Source of the DNA: Acetobacteraceae bacterium
GTDB lineage: Bacteria > Pseudomonadota > Alphaproteobacteria > Acetobacterales > Acetobacteraceae
Length of the DNA stretch: 64,000 nt
Reading direction: 5' to 3'
Assembly (NCBI GenBank): GCA_027482245.1
Contig: JAIXWG010000022.1
Location: 53,100 to 117,099, forward strand
Part shown: positions 25,030-32,535 of the stretch, in pieces
Numbering within the stretch: the first letter of the stretch is position 1
How the letters are laid out: the number at the start of each line of letters is the position of its first letter
Notes under the pieces: model-generated
Databases searched by the model: none
Told to the model about the DNA's origin: nothing
Seen by the model: the letters and a program-made list of their open reading frames with translations, nothing else
Made by a program: the position numbers and the translations under genes

Positions 25030-26010
25030 ATGAGTTCCACATCCCCCGCTTCCCCCCCCACCCCGCCGGGCCGCCCCCGGCTGATCCCCCAGGCCGGCCC
25101 CGCCGCCTGGCGTGCCGCCGATCTTCGCGCCTCCGACTGGATGATCCCGGTGGGCGCGGAGGATGCGGCGGAACTCGAAGCCGCCCTGGCCGCGCTGGGC
25201 GGCCGCGCGCCGCAGGTGGCGGCGGAAGCGCCGCTGCCCAAGCTCGGCGCGGTGCTGCGCAACGCCGCCGCCCGGCTTGATACCGGGCGCGGCCTGGCCG
25301 TGCTGCGCGGCCTGCCGCTGGACGAGGCGACGGCGGAGCCCCTGCTGCTGGCGCTCGGCGCCCATCTCGGGCGGCCCGTCGCGACCGCCGGGCAGGACAG
25401 CGCCGTGCAGCGCGTCTCCAGCCCCTCCGGCGGCGCGCTGCGCTGGCGCTTCCACGCCGATGCCGCCGACATCGTCGCCATGCTCATCCTCCGCCAGCCG
25501 CCGGAGGTCGATCCCGTCATGCTCGTCGCGGCGGCGACCGTGCATAACGAGATGATGAAGCGCGCCCGCCCGGCGCTGGAAGCGCTGTACCGCCCCCTGC
25601 CCCATGCCGCCCCGGGCGGCGGCGTCGTGGACCTGCCGGTGTTCAGCACCGCCTCCGGCGCCTTCGTCGGCCGCTACGCGCGCGATGCGATCGAGGCCGC
25701 GCAGGCCATCCCGGAAACCCCCCGCCTGACCGCCGCGCAGATGGAGGCGCTGGACCTGCTCGACACGCTCTGCGCGGAGCCCGGGCTGGCGCTGCGCCTC
25801 GATGTCCGGCCCGGCGACGTGCTGCTGTTCAATCCGCTCCAGGTCTGGAAGCGGAATGCGGAGGCCCTGGCCCCGGCGGAGCCCGATGGCCCCCCGGCCA
25901 CCACCCGCCTGGCGCTGCGCCTGCTGCTGCTGAGCGAGACCTCCCGCGCCCTGCCGGAAGGGCTGGTGGCGCTGGGCAGCGCGCCGTCCACCGGCATGGT
26001 CGGGGGCTGA
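25030..26010 (+). CDS. TauD-like dioxygenase paralogue with altered metal site
   Basis: A 326-residue homologue of the dioxygenase at 5349-6386; both share LDTL/LAAL helices and the SRALP end. The HxD half of the iron site is kept (RFHADAAD), but the distal His segment LHGRTAY of the relative reads VWKRNAE here, replacing the third iron ligand by Lys. The Arg that binds 2-oxoglutarate appears kept (LALRLLL). Loss of the His suggests changed or lost activity. ATG 25030 has a G-rich ribosome site. It is followed 5 nt later by a racemase-like gene. Confidence 0.75.
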   Translation: MSSTSPASPPTPPGRPRLIPQAGPAAWRAADLRASDWMIPVGAEDAAELEAALAALGGRAPQVAAEAPLPKLGAVLRNAAARLDTGRGLAVLRGLPLDEATAEPLLLALGAHLGRPVATAGQDSAVQRVSSPSGGALRWRFHADAADIVAMLILRQPPEVDPVMLVAAATVHNEMMKRARPALEALYRPLPHAAPGGGVVDLPVFSTASGAFVGRYARDAIEAAQAIPETPRLTAAQMEALDLLDTLCAEPGLALRLDVRPGDVLLFNPLQVWKRNAEALAPAEPDGPPATTRLALRLLLLSETSRALPEGLVALGSAPSTGMVGG

Positions 26011-26015
26011 TCGCC

Positions 26016-26747
26016 ATGCGCATCCTGGTCGCCAACGCCAACACCACCGCCGCCATCACGGAAGCCTGCGCCACCACCGCCCGCCTGGTCGCCGCCCCCA
26101 CCACCGTTATCATCCCGGGCACGCCCGCCTTCGGCCCCGCGGTGATCTCGACGCGGGTGGAGAACGCCATCGCCTCCCACGCCCTGCTCTCCATGCTGGC
26201 GGAGCATGCGGGGCGGGTGGAGGGCGTGATCCTGGCCGTCAGCCACGACACGGCGCTGGAAGCCGCCCGCCAGCTGATGCCCTGCCCGGTGCTCGGCATG
26301 ACGGAGGCGGGCTGCCTGACCGCCTGCATGGTCGGCGGCCGCTTCGGCATCCTGACGCTCGGCCAGGTCGCGGCCTATGAGGATCTGGTCGCGCGCCACG
26401 GGCTGGCCGCCCGCTGCGCCCTGGTGCGGGGCGTGCCGGCGACGCCGATGGATGCGCTGCGGGACCCCGATGGCGTGGCCGCGATGGTGCTGGCGGAGGC
26501 CCGCGCCATGGCGGAGCGCTGCGACGCCATCGTGCTGGCCGGCGCGGCGCTGGCGGGCATGGATCGCCGCCTGCAGGATGACTGCCCCGTGCCGCTGCTG
26601 GACGGCATCGCCTGCGCGGTGAAGCTGCTGGAAGGGCTGGCCGGGCTCGGCCTGCCGAAGCCCCGCGGCGGCAGCTACGCCGCGCCGGTCGGCCGCGCCA
26701 GCACCGGCCTCTCACCGGCGCTCGACTCGCTGCTGCGCGGGGGCTGA
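26016..26747 (+). CDS. Asp/Glu/hydantoin racemase superfamily protein lacking catalytic cysteines
   Basis: A 243-residue protein with the aspartate/glutamate/hydantoin racemase fold: MRILVANANTTAAIT start, GRFGILTLG in the middle and PLLDGIACAVKLLE near the end. These enzymes use two cysteines to move a proton. At the first position (around residue 76) this protein has Ser (LAVSHDT), and in the second motif (around 175-180) AGAALAG replaces the expected Gly-Cys. It is therefore unlikely to be an ordinary racemase. It sits 5 nt behind the altered dioxygenase, suggesting shared expression. Confidence 0.75.
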   Translation: MRILVANANTTAAITEACATTARLVAAPTTVIIPGTPAFGPAVISTRVENAIASHALLSMLAEHAGRVEGVILAVSHDTALEAARQLMPCPVLGMTEAGCLTACMVGGRFGILTLGQVAAYEDLVARHGLAARCALVRGVPATPMDALRDPDGVAAMVLAEARAMAERCDAIVLAGAALAGMDRRLQDDCPVPLLDGIACAVKLLEGLAGLGLPKPRGGSYAAPVGRASTGLSPALDSLLRGG

Positions 26748-26795
26748 GCCGCGGCGAGCCCGCCGGTCCGCGGCCGCATGAACGCGTCTTGCCGC

Positions 26796-26817
26796 GACAT
26801 TGTGGGCCGGCAATGTC
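26796..26817. promoter_or_regulatory. inverted repeat GACATTG-N8-CAATGTC (copy 1)
   Basis: A perfect 7-bp inverted repeat with an 8-nt spacer, in the 299-bp gap before the TerC gene. A second, similar repeat with the same spacer starts exactly 120 bp further on. Candidate operator. Confidence 0.45.
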
Positions 26818-26896
26818 CTGCGTGACCGCGCTGCAAGCTGGCCAGCGCGTCCCGCTGTTCGGATTGCGCGGCTTCTGCGCCCGGCGCGCCCACTCT

Positions 26897-26910
26897 CTCC
26901 CGGCCGGGAG
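26897..26910. promoter_or_regulatory. 14-bp perfect palindrome CTCCCGGCCGGGAG
   Basis: A self-complementary 14-mer between the two inverted repeats upstream of the TerC gene. It could be a DNA-binding site; as a hairpin it would lack a loop. No downstream T-run marks it as a terminator of the racemase-like gene. Confidence 0.25.
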
Positions 26911-26915
26911 CATGC

Positions 26916-26937
26916 GACATGGAATCTCTGCCATGTT
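26916..26937. promoter_or_regulatory. inverted repeat GACATGG-N8-CCATGTT (copy 2)
   Basis: Six of seven arm bases pair across an 8-nt spacer; the arms match copy 1 at 26796-26817 (GACATKG, N8, CMATGT). It ends 110 nt before the TerC start. The rest of this 299-bp gap shows no gene and no clear sigma-70 hexamers. Confidence 0.45.
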
Positions 26938-27046
26938 TCACGTGGCACCGATGACATGACGCGGAAACTTCGGCTTACTCCCGGCAGCCTGTAGCTTCCC
27001 ATCGGGGGGAAGCGGCCGCCTGTTGCGCCGCCCCTGGAGATTCGGA

Positions 27047-27679
27047 ATGGACTATCTGCTCGGGCAGGGCGCGCAGTTCCTGCAGATCCTCTGGCTCAAC
27101 ATCATCCTGTCCGGCGACAACGCCGTGGTGATCGGCCTGGCCGCCGCGGGCCTGCCGCCGGCCATGCGCAACAAGGCGGTGCTGTTCGGCATCGTCGCGG
27201 CCGCCGTGCTGCGCATCGTCTTCTCGGTCTTCGCGACCTACCTGCTCGGCCTCTGGTGGATCGAGATCGTGGGTGGCCTGGCGCTCCTCTACATCGCCTG
27301 GGGCTTCTGGAAGGAGCTGCGCGGCAAGGAGGAGACGGAGGGCGAGGAAGCCCACGAGGTGAAGGAGAAGACGCTCGGCCAGGCGCTGTGGCAGATCATC
27401 GTCGCCGACGTGTCGATGAGCCTAGACAACGTCCTCGCCGTCGCCGCCATCGCCCGCGACAACCTGCCCATGCTGGTGATCGGCCTGCTGATCTCCATCG
27501 TGCTGATGGGCGTGCTCGGCGGCGCGCTGGCCAAGCTGCTCGATCGCTACAAGATCATCGCCTATATCGGCCTGGCGCTGATCGCCTATATCGGCGTGGA
27601 GCTGCTGTGGGAGGGTATGCAGGCCGCCAACGTGGCGCTGTCCCTCGGCCTGCCCATCCCGGCACCGCACGGGCACTGA
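27047..27679 (+). CDS. TerC-family integral membrane protein (YjbE-like)
   Basis: A 210-residue membrane protein with about seven helices. It carries the two TerC-type acidic motifs within membrane segments: LSGDNAVVIGLAAAG near residues 20-35 and the repeated MSLDNVLAVAAIA around 125-137, plus a charged loop (KEETEGEEAHEVKEK). TerC proteins export manganese or other metals, often to load exported metalloproteins. ATG 27047 follows CTGGAG. The upstream gap has paired inverted repeats. I looked for the yybP-ykoY manganese riboswitch common before such genes and did not find its core. Confidence 0.87.
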   Translation: MDYLLGQGAQFLQILWLNIILSGDNAVVIGLAAAGLPPAMRNKAVLFGIVAAAVLRIVFSVFATYLLGLWWIEIVGGLALLYIAWGFWKELRGKEETEGEEAHEVKEKTLGQALWQIIVADVSMSLDNVLAVAAIARDNLPMLVIGLLISIVLMGVLGGALAKLLDRYKIIAYIGLALIAYIGVELLWEGMQAANVALSLGLPIPAPHGH

Positions 27680-27721
27680 ACCGAACCCGCCGGTAGCATC
27701 GGACCGCGCCGCGCCGCGGGA

Positions 27722-27751
27722 TTGATGCGCCGGCGGCACCTCTCCTATACG
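27722..27751 (+). promoter_or_regulatory. sigma-70-type promoter before the TRAP operon
   Basis: TTGATG (27722-27727) and TATACG (27746-27751) are separated by 18 nt, giving an expected transcript start near 27758, about 47 nt before the DctP-type gene. It is the best-matching promoter pair in the window. Confidence 0.5.
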
Positions 27752-27804
27752 GGTGTCGCATGGGGGCGTCGCGAAGGCGCCCCTGCCCTTGGGGAGACGC
27801 CTTG

Positions 27805-28779
27805 ATGAACCTGACCCGTCGCGTGGCGTTCGCCGCCGCGCTCGCCGCCCCCCTGTCATTCGCACAGGCCCAGGCGCAGACCACCATCACCGTCCAGCAC
27901 CCGCTGCCGCTGGCCAGCCATTACGGCGCCGGCGCGTCCGCCTTCAAGGAATCGCTGGAACGCGCCACCGGTGGCCGCTACCGCGTGAACATCCAGCGCA
28001 ACGACAATGAGCGCGAGGCGATCGAGAGCGTGCAGATCGGCACGATCGAATGCTCCCTCACCTCCACCGGCCCGGTCGGCAACTTCGTGCCGGAGGTCCG
28101 CAACTTCGACGTCCCCTTCCTGTTCCGCGACACCGCCCATGCCCGCGGCGTGCTGGATGGTGAGATCGGCCAGCAGATGCTGGCGCGCTTCACCGCGCGC
28201 GGCCTGGTCGGCGTGGTGTGGATGGAGAACGGCTTCCGCCACCTCACGAATTCGCGGCGGGAGGTGAATGCACCAGCCGACATCCGCGGCCTGAAGGTCC
28301 GCACCATGGAGAACCAGGTGCATATGCGCGCCTTCACGCAGCTGGGCGCGCTGCCGACGCCGATGGCCTTCTCCGAACTCGTGCCCGCCCTGCAGCAGGG
28401 CACGGTCGATGGGCAGGAGAACCCGATCGCGGTGATCCTGGCCAACAACCTGAACCAGGTGCAGCGCTACCTGACGCTGACCGGCCACGTCTATTCGCCG
28501 GCCATCCTGATCTGCAACCCGGGCCTGGTGAACCGCATGAACGCCGCCGACCGCGCGGCCTTCAACGAGGCCGCCCGCGCCGGCGCCGCTGCGAACCGCG
28601 CCAAGAACTCGGCCGATGAGGCCGCGGGCGTCGAGGAGCTGCGCCGCCGCGGCATGACCGTCGTGACGCAGGTGGACAGCGCCGCCTTCCAGCAGGCGCT
28701 GGTGCCGGGTGCCGCGCAGATCGAGCAGCAGCTGGACAGCGCGCTGCTCCGCCGCATCCGCGAATGGCGTGCGAACTGA
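27805..28779 (+). CDS. TRAP transporter solute receptor, DctP family
   Basis: A 324-residue periplasmic receptor with signal peptide cleaved near AQAQT. It contains the DctP-family core: DVPFLFRDTAHARGVLDG, the conserved NGFRHLTNSRREV, then IRGLKVRTMEN with the carboxylate-binding Arg, and VDGQENPIAVI. It supplies a C4-dicarboxylate or related acid to the membrane proteins encoded next. ATG 27805 has GGGGAGA upstream; an earlier in-frame ATG at 27760 lies too close to the promoter start. Confidence 0.9.
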   Translation: MNLTRRVAFAAALAAPLSFAQAQAQTTITVQHPLPLASHYGAGASAFKESLERATGGRYRVNIQRNDNEREAIESVQIGTIECSLTSTGPVGNFVPEVRNFDVPFLFRDTAHARGVLDGEIGQQMLARFTARGLVGVVWMENGFRHLTNSRREVNAPADIRGLKVRTMENQVHMRAFTQLGALPTPMAFSELVPALQQGTVDGQENPIAVILANNLNQVQRYLTLTGHVYSPAILICNPGLVNRMNAADRAAFNEAARAGAAANRAKNSADEAAGVEELRRRGMTVVTQVDSAAFQQALVPGAAQIEQQLDSALLRRIREWRAN

Positions 28780-28793
28780 CCGGCTTCGGCCGG
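28780..28793 (+). promoter_or_regulatory. CCGGC-TTCG-GCCGG tetraloop hairpin
   Basis: A 5-bp stem closed by a stable UUCG tetraloop starts right after the receptor stop codon. With the larger hairpin downstream it may protect the 3' end of the receptor message, allowing more receptor than membrane subunits. Confidence 0.4.
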
Positions 28794-28803
28794 ATGGACT
28801 GAG

Positions 28804-28830
28804 GGGGCGCGGGGACCAACCCCGCGCCCC
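28804..28830 (+). promoter_or_regulatory. 11-bp GC hairpin between DctP and DctQ genes
   Basis: GGGGCGCGGGG and CCCCGCGCCCC pair across a 5-nt loop. There is no T-run, so it is probably a processing/stability element or partial attenuator inside the operon, a common arrangement where the receptor is needed in excess. Confidence 0.5.
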
Positions 28831-28854
28831 TGCTGCTTCGGGGGGTAGGCAAGC

Positions 28855-29451
28855 ATGAATGCGATGAACACGCTGCCGCTGCAGGTGACGGGGGTGTTCA
28901 CCCTCCTCGCCGTCGCGGCCGCGCTCTGGGCGGCGGAGGGTGATGGCGCGCGCGGTGCCATCCGCCGCGCCGTGCTGGGGCTGGACCGGATCACCACCGG
29001 CATCGCCTCGGTCGTTGCCTGCCTCGCGCTGACCGTCGCGGTGGCGGCCGGGCTGTGGCAGGTCATCGCCCGCTTCGCCACAGAAACCCCTGCCATCTGG
29101 TCGGAAGCGCTGGTCCGCACGGCGCTGATCTGGATGGCCTATCTCGGCCTGGCCGTGGCACTCCGCGCCGGCGCGCTGGTCTCCATCGACGTCGCCCACC
29201 GCTATTCCGGCGGCGCGCTCCGGCGGTCGATCGAGGCCGCGGCGCTGGCCTGCTCCCTCTCCTTCATGGGCGTCATGTTCTGGTTCGGCTGGACCATGGC
29301 GCAGCGCGTGCAGTTCCAGGAAATGGCGGGGCTCGAGGTCTCGATGTCCTGGGGCTACGCCGCCATCCCGCTCGGCGCCGTCTTCGCCGTGGTCGGCGCG
29401 CTGGCGCATTTCCTCGACCGCCGCAGCGAAGAACTGGAGAGCGCCGTATGA
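28855..29451 (+). CDS. TRAP transporter small permease, DctQ family
   Basis: A 198-residue protein with an extra N-terminal hydrophobic segment followed by the four-helix DctQ domain (about 45-190). The segments WSEALVRTALIWMAYLG and GALVSIDV are typical. It scaffolds the large permease in the inner membrane. It overlaps the next gene by 4 nt (ATGA). Confidence 0.88.
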   Translation: MNAMNTLPLQVTGVFTLLAVAAALWAAEGDGARGAIRRAVLGLDRITTGIASVVACLALTVAVAAGLWQVIARFATETPAIWSEALVRTALIWMAYLGLAVALRAGALVSIDVAHRYSGGALRRSIEAAALACSLSFMGVMFWFGWTMAQRVQFQEMAGLEVSMSWGYAAIPLGAVFAVVGALAHFLDRRSEELESAV

Positions 29452-30725
29452 GTGGTGCCATGCTCACCGTGATGCTGGTGCTCTTCGCCGCCAGCATCCC
29501 CGTCGCGATCGCGATCGGCCTCGCGGCCATTGTCGGCATCCAGGGCTACACCAGCTTCCCGCTGATCGTCGCAGCCCAGCAGCTCTTCGTGGCGCTCGAC
29601 AAGTTCCCGCTGGCCGCCATTCCCTTCTTCATCCTCGCCGGCAACCTCATGGATGTCGGCGGCATCAGCCGGCGGCTGGTCGATTTCGCCAAGTCCATCG
29701 TCGGCGGCATCCAGGGCGGGCTGCCGGCCACCTGCGTCGTCACCTGCATGATCTTTGCCGCCATCAGCGGGTCCTCCGTCGCCACCACCTTCGCGATCGG
29801 CGTCATCATGATCCCAGCGCTGGTGAAGGCGGGCTATCCCGTGGCCTTCGCGGCGGCGCTGCAGGCGACGGCGGCGGAACTCGGCGTCATCATCCCGCCC
29901 TCGATCCCCATGATCCTCTACGGCGTCACGACGCAGACCAGCATCCCGGAGCTGTTCATCGCGGGCTTCGGCCCGGGCTTCCTGATCGGCGGCGCGCTGA
30001 TCGCGACCGTGCTGGTGTGGTGCCGGATCAAGGGCTGGGGCAAGCAGGATGGCGAAGGCCGCCTCCCCTTCCTGGTGGCCCTGCGCCAGGCCGGCTTCGC
30101 GCTGCTGATGCCCGTGGTCATCCTGGGCGGCATCTATGGCGGCATCACCACGCCGACCGAGGCCTCCGTCATCGCCGTCGTCTATGCCATCGTCGTCGGC
30201 ATGTTCCTGCACCGCGAACTCGGCTGGCGGGACCTCTACCCGATCTTCCGGAAGTCCGTGATCAGCAGCGCGGTGATCATGTTCATCATCGCCTGCGCGG
30301 CGCTGTTTTCCTGGCTGCTGAACCGCCAGGGCGTGCCGGACCTGGCGGCAGCGTGGCTGGTGGAGACCTTCAACGGCCCCGGCCTGTACCTGCTCGGCGT
30401 CAACCTCTTCCTCTTCGTCGTCGGCATGTTCGTGGAGACCTCGGCCTCCATCATCGTGCTGGCGCCGATCCTGCAGGAAGCGGCGGAGCGCTTCGGGATC
30501 GATGGCGTGCATTTCGGCACGATCATGGTGGTGAACCTGGCGATGGGCATGATCACGCCGCCCTTCGGCGTGAACCTCTTCGCCGCGGCGCAGGTGGCCA
30601 ACACCAGCATCGACCAGATGATGCGCTACCTGCCGGTCTTCATCGGCGTGATCTTCGCCTGCCTGATGGTCATCACCTACGTGCCCTGGATCACGCTGAC
30701 CCTGCCGCACCTGGTGTTCCGGTGA
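29448..30725 (+). CDS. TRAP transporter large permease, DctM family
   Basis: A 425-residue membrane protein with about 12 helices, the sodium-driven transport subunit of the TRAP system. Family motifs include AAISGSSVATTFAIG, ELGVIIPPSIPMILYG and, near the end, MGMITPPFGVNLF. ATG 29448 overlaps the DctQ stop. Its own stop overlaps a GTG start of a DNA glycosylase gene. With the two previous genes this is a complete P-Q-M transporter, the only complete one of its type here. Confidence 0.9.
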   Translation: MSGAMLTVMLVLFAASIPVAIAIGLAAIVGIQGYTSFPLIVAAQQLFVALDKFPLAAIPFFILAGNLMDVGGISRRLVDFAKSIVGGIQGGLPATCVVTCMIFAAISGSSVATTFAIGVIMIPALVKAGYPVAFAAALQATAAELGVIIPPSIPMILYGVTTQTSIPELFIAGFGPGFLIGGALIATVLVWCRIKGWGKQDGEGRLPFLVALRQAGFALLMPVVILGGIYGGITTPTEASVIAVVYAIVVGMFLHRELGWRDLYPIFRKSVISSAVIMFIIACAALFSWLLNRQGVPDLAAAWLVETFNGPGLYLLGVNLFLFVVGMFVETSASIIVLAPILQEAAERFGIDGVHFGTIMVVNLAMGMITPPFGVNLFAAAQVANTSIDQMMRYLPVFIGVIFACLMVITYVPWITLTLPHLVFR

Positions 30726-31441
30726 CGGAGGATCCCGCCGCCGCGGGGGGTGCGGGGGATCTTCCCTCCCTCGCCCCCAAGCGCGCGGCGGACCGGCCGG
30801 CGCGCCTCATCGCCGGCCCCGCGGCGCTGACCCATCTCCGCCGCGACCCCGTGCTGCGGAAGGTGATCCGCCAGATCGGCCCCTGCACGCTGCGCCCCGT
30901 GCAACGCGAACCCTATGAGGCGCTGGTCCGCGCCATCGCCCACCAGCAGGTGCATGGCCGCGCGGCGGAGGCGATCCTGGGCCGCTTCGTCGCCCTCTTC
31001 CCCGGCCAGGACTTCCCCGCCGCCACCGCCGTGCTGGACATGCCGGCGGAGGCTCTGCGCGGCTGCGGCTTCTCCGGCGCCAAGGTCGCCGCCATCCGCG
31101 ACATCGCGGAGAAATCCGTCGCCGGCCTGGTGCCCACGCGCAAGGCCGCCGCGCGCCTCAGCGACGACAGGCTGATCGAGCGCCTGGTGCAGATCAGGGG
31201 CGTCGGCCGCTGGACGGTGGAGATGCTGCTGATCTTCACCCTCGGCCGGCGCGACATCCTGCCGATCGACGATTTCGGGGTGCGGGAGGGCTGGAAGGTT
31301 GCGGCCGGCCTCGACGCCCAGCCAAAGCCGAAGGAGTTGGCCGCGATCGGGGAGGCCTGGTCTCCCTTCCGCAGCATCGCCGCCTGGTACCTGTGGCGTG
31401 CCGCGGATGCCGCCAAGGCCAGCACCTTCAAGCCGCAGTAG
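30722..31441 (+). CDS. DNA-3-methyladenine glycosylase II (AlkA/HhH-GPD family)
   Basis: A 239-residue base-excision enzyme of the HhH-GPD superfamily that removes alkylated bases. Visible are AIAHQQVHGRAAEAI, the helix-hairpin-helix LVQIRGVGRWTVEM (about 155-168) and the catalytic Asp in LPIDDFGVR (about 184). The N-terminal AlkA domain is reduced, as in short bacterial versions. The GTG start overlaps the DctM stop (GTGA), so translation is coupled to the TRAP operon; a start further in is possible but less well placed. Confidence 0.85.
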   Translation: MTEDPAAAGGAGDLPSLAPKRAADRPARLIAGPAALTHLRRDPVLRKVIRQIGPCTLRPVQREPYEALVRAIAHQQVHGRAAEAILGRFVALFPGQDFPAATAVLDMPAEALRGCGFSGAKVAAIRDIAEKSVAGLVPTRKAAARLSDDRLIERLVQIRGVGRWTVEMLLIFTLGRRDILPIDDFGVREGWKVAAGLDAQPKPKELAAIGEAWSPFRSIAAWYLWRAADAAKASTFKPQ

Positions 31442-31445
31442 TCCG

Positions 31446-31473
31446 CTTCTTCGAAGCTCCGACCTTCTTCGAA
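31446..31473 (+). promoter_or_regulatory. direct repeat of CTTCTTCGAA upstream of a -35 box
   Basis: CTTCTTCGAA occurs at 31446-31455 and 31464-31473, 18 bp apart, each ending in the palindrome TTCGAA. The second copy ends 8 nt before TTGACA. Possible tandem activator or repressor sites. Confidence 0.4.
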
Positions 31474-31481
31474 ACTCGGCG

Positions 31482-31511
31482 TTGACACCCCGAGGCCAGC
31501 GTCGCGAGACT
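31482..31511 (+). promoter_or_regulatory. promoter with consensus TTGACA before the SsuA-type receptor
   Basis: TTGACA (31482-31487) is a perfect -35 hexamer; GAGACT (31506-31511) 18 nt later is a weak -10. It lies about 25 nt before ATG 31537 and just after the direct repeats. Confidence 0.45.
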
Positions 31512-31536
31512 GCCGGCAACGAGGGGGAAGACATCC

Positions 31537-32535
31537 ATGGCCATCGCGCTCCGCCGCCGCACGGCGCTGCTGCTTCCCCTGCTCGCCCCCGCCATCGCCC
31601 GCGCACAATCCGCGCTGCGCCTCAGCGTCTTCCCCTCCGGCAGCAACTGGCCGGTCTGGGTGGCGCAGGAGAAAGGTTTCTTCCAGCGCCACGGCGTCGC
31701 CGTCGCGGTCAGCCCGACCCCGAGTTCGGCCGCCCAGTTCACCGCGCTGATGGCGGGCCAGGTGGACCTGGCCAGCACGGCCATCGACAACGTCATCGCC
31801 TATGCCGAGGGTCAGGGCGAAGCGCCCGCCAGCCACAGCGGCAGCCCGCCCGGCATCATCGCCATCGCCGGCATCAACAACGGCTTCCTCCGCCTGGTCA
31901 CGGCGCCGGAGGTGCGCAGCTTCGCCGACCTGCGCGGGCGGGAGCTTTCCGTCGATGCTCTGACCACCGGCTTCGCCTTCGTGCTGCGCCGCCTGCTGGA
32001 ACGCGGCGGGCTGGCGGAGGGCGAGGCCCGCCTGGTGCGCGTCGGCGGCACGGCCCAGCGCATGGAGGCGCTCTTCGCCGGGCGCCAGGCGGGCACGCTG
32101 CTGACCGTGCCGCTCGATGCCGTGGCGGCGCAGCGCGGCTTCAACGTCCTGGCCGATCCCAGCGAGATGCTGGGCGCCTATCAAGGCCTGACCTTCGCCC
32201 TGCCGCGGGACCGCGCGGCGGCGGACCGCCCGCGCCTCGTCGCCTTCCTGCGCGCCTACCTCGATGCCCTGGCCTGGCTCTACGCGCCGGAGAACAAGGC
32301 AGAGGCCGTGGCCATCATGGTGCGGAACCTGCCGGAGGTGACGCCCCCCTTGGCGGAGGCCTCCCACGCCGCCATGCTGCACCCCCGCACCGGCTTCCCC
32401 CGCCGCGCGGCCCTCGACCTGCCCGGCATCGCGACGGTGCTGTCGCTGCGGGCGGCCTATGGCCCGCCGGGTGGCGCCCCGGCCGATCCCGAACGCTATG
32501 TGGACCGCAGCTACCTGGCCGAAGCGATGGCCTGA
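31537..32535 (+). CDS. ABC transporter substrate-binding protein, SsuA/NMT1-like
   Basis: A 332-residue periplasmic receptor with signal peptide ending ARAQS. It has the NMT1/SsuA features: WPVWVAQEKGFFQRHGV, MAGQVDLASTAIDNVIAY, and a pattern of small residues lining a two-lobed site. Relatives bind sulfonates, nitrate, thiamine precursors or aromatics. AGGGGGAAG precedes ATG 31537. No permease or ATPase follows; the next gene is convergent and overlaps by 25 nt. Ligand unknown. Confidence 0.85.
   Translation: MAIALRRRTALLLPLLAPAIARAQSALRLSVFPSGSNWPVWVAQEKGFFQRHGVAVAVSPTPSSAAQFTALMAGQVDLASTAIDNVIAYAEGQGEAPASHSGSPPGIIAIAGINNGFLRLVTAPEVRSFADLRGRELSVDALTTGFAFVLRRLLERGGLAEGEARLVRVGGTAQRMEALFAGRQAGTLLTVPLDAVAAQRGFNVLADPSEMLGAYQGLTFALPRDRAAADRPRLVAFLRAYLDALAWLYAPENKAEAVAIMVRNLPEVTPPLAEASHAAMLHPRTGFPRRAALDLPGIATVLSLRAAYGPPGGAPADPERYVDRSYLAEAMA

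Noticed and set aside
26748..27046. yybP-ykoY manganese riboswitch before the TerC gene
   Set aside because: The GGGGAGUAG-type core and pairing were looked for and not found; the gap instead holds simple inverted repeats.
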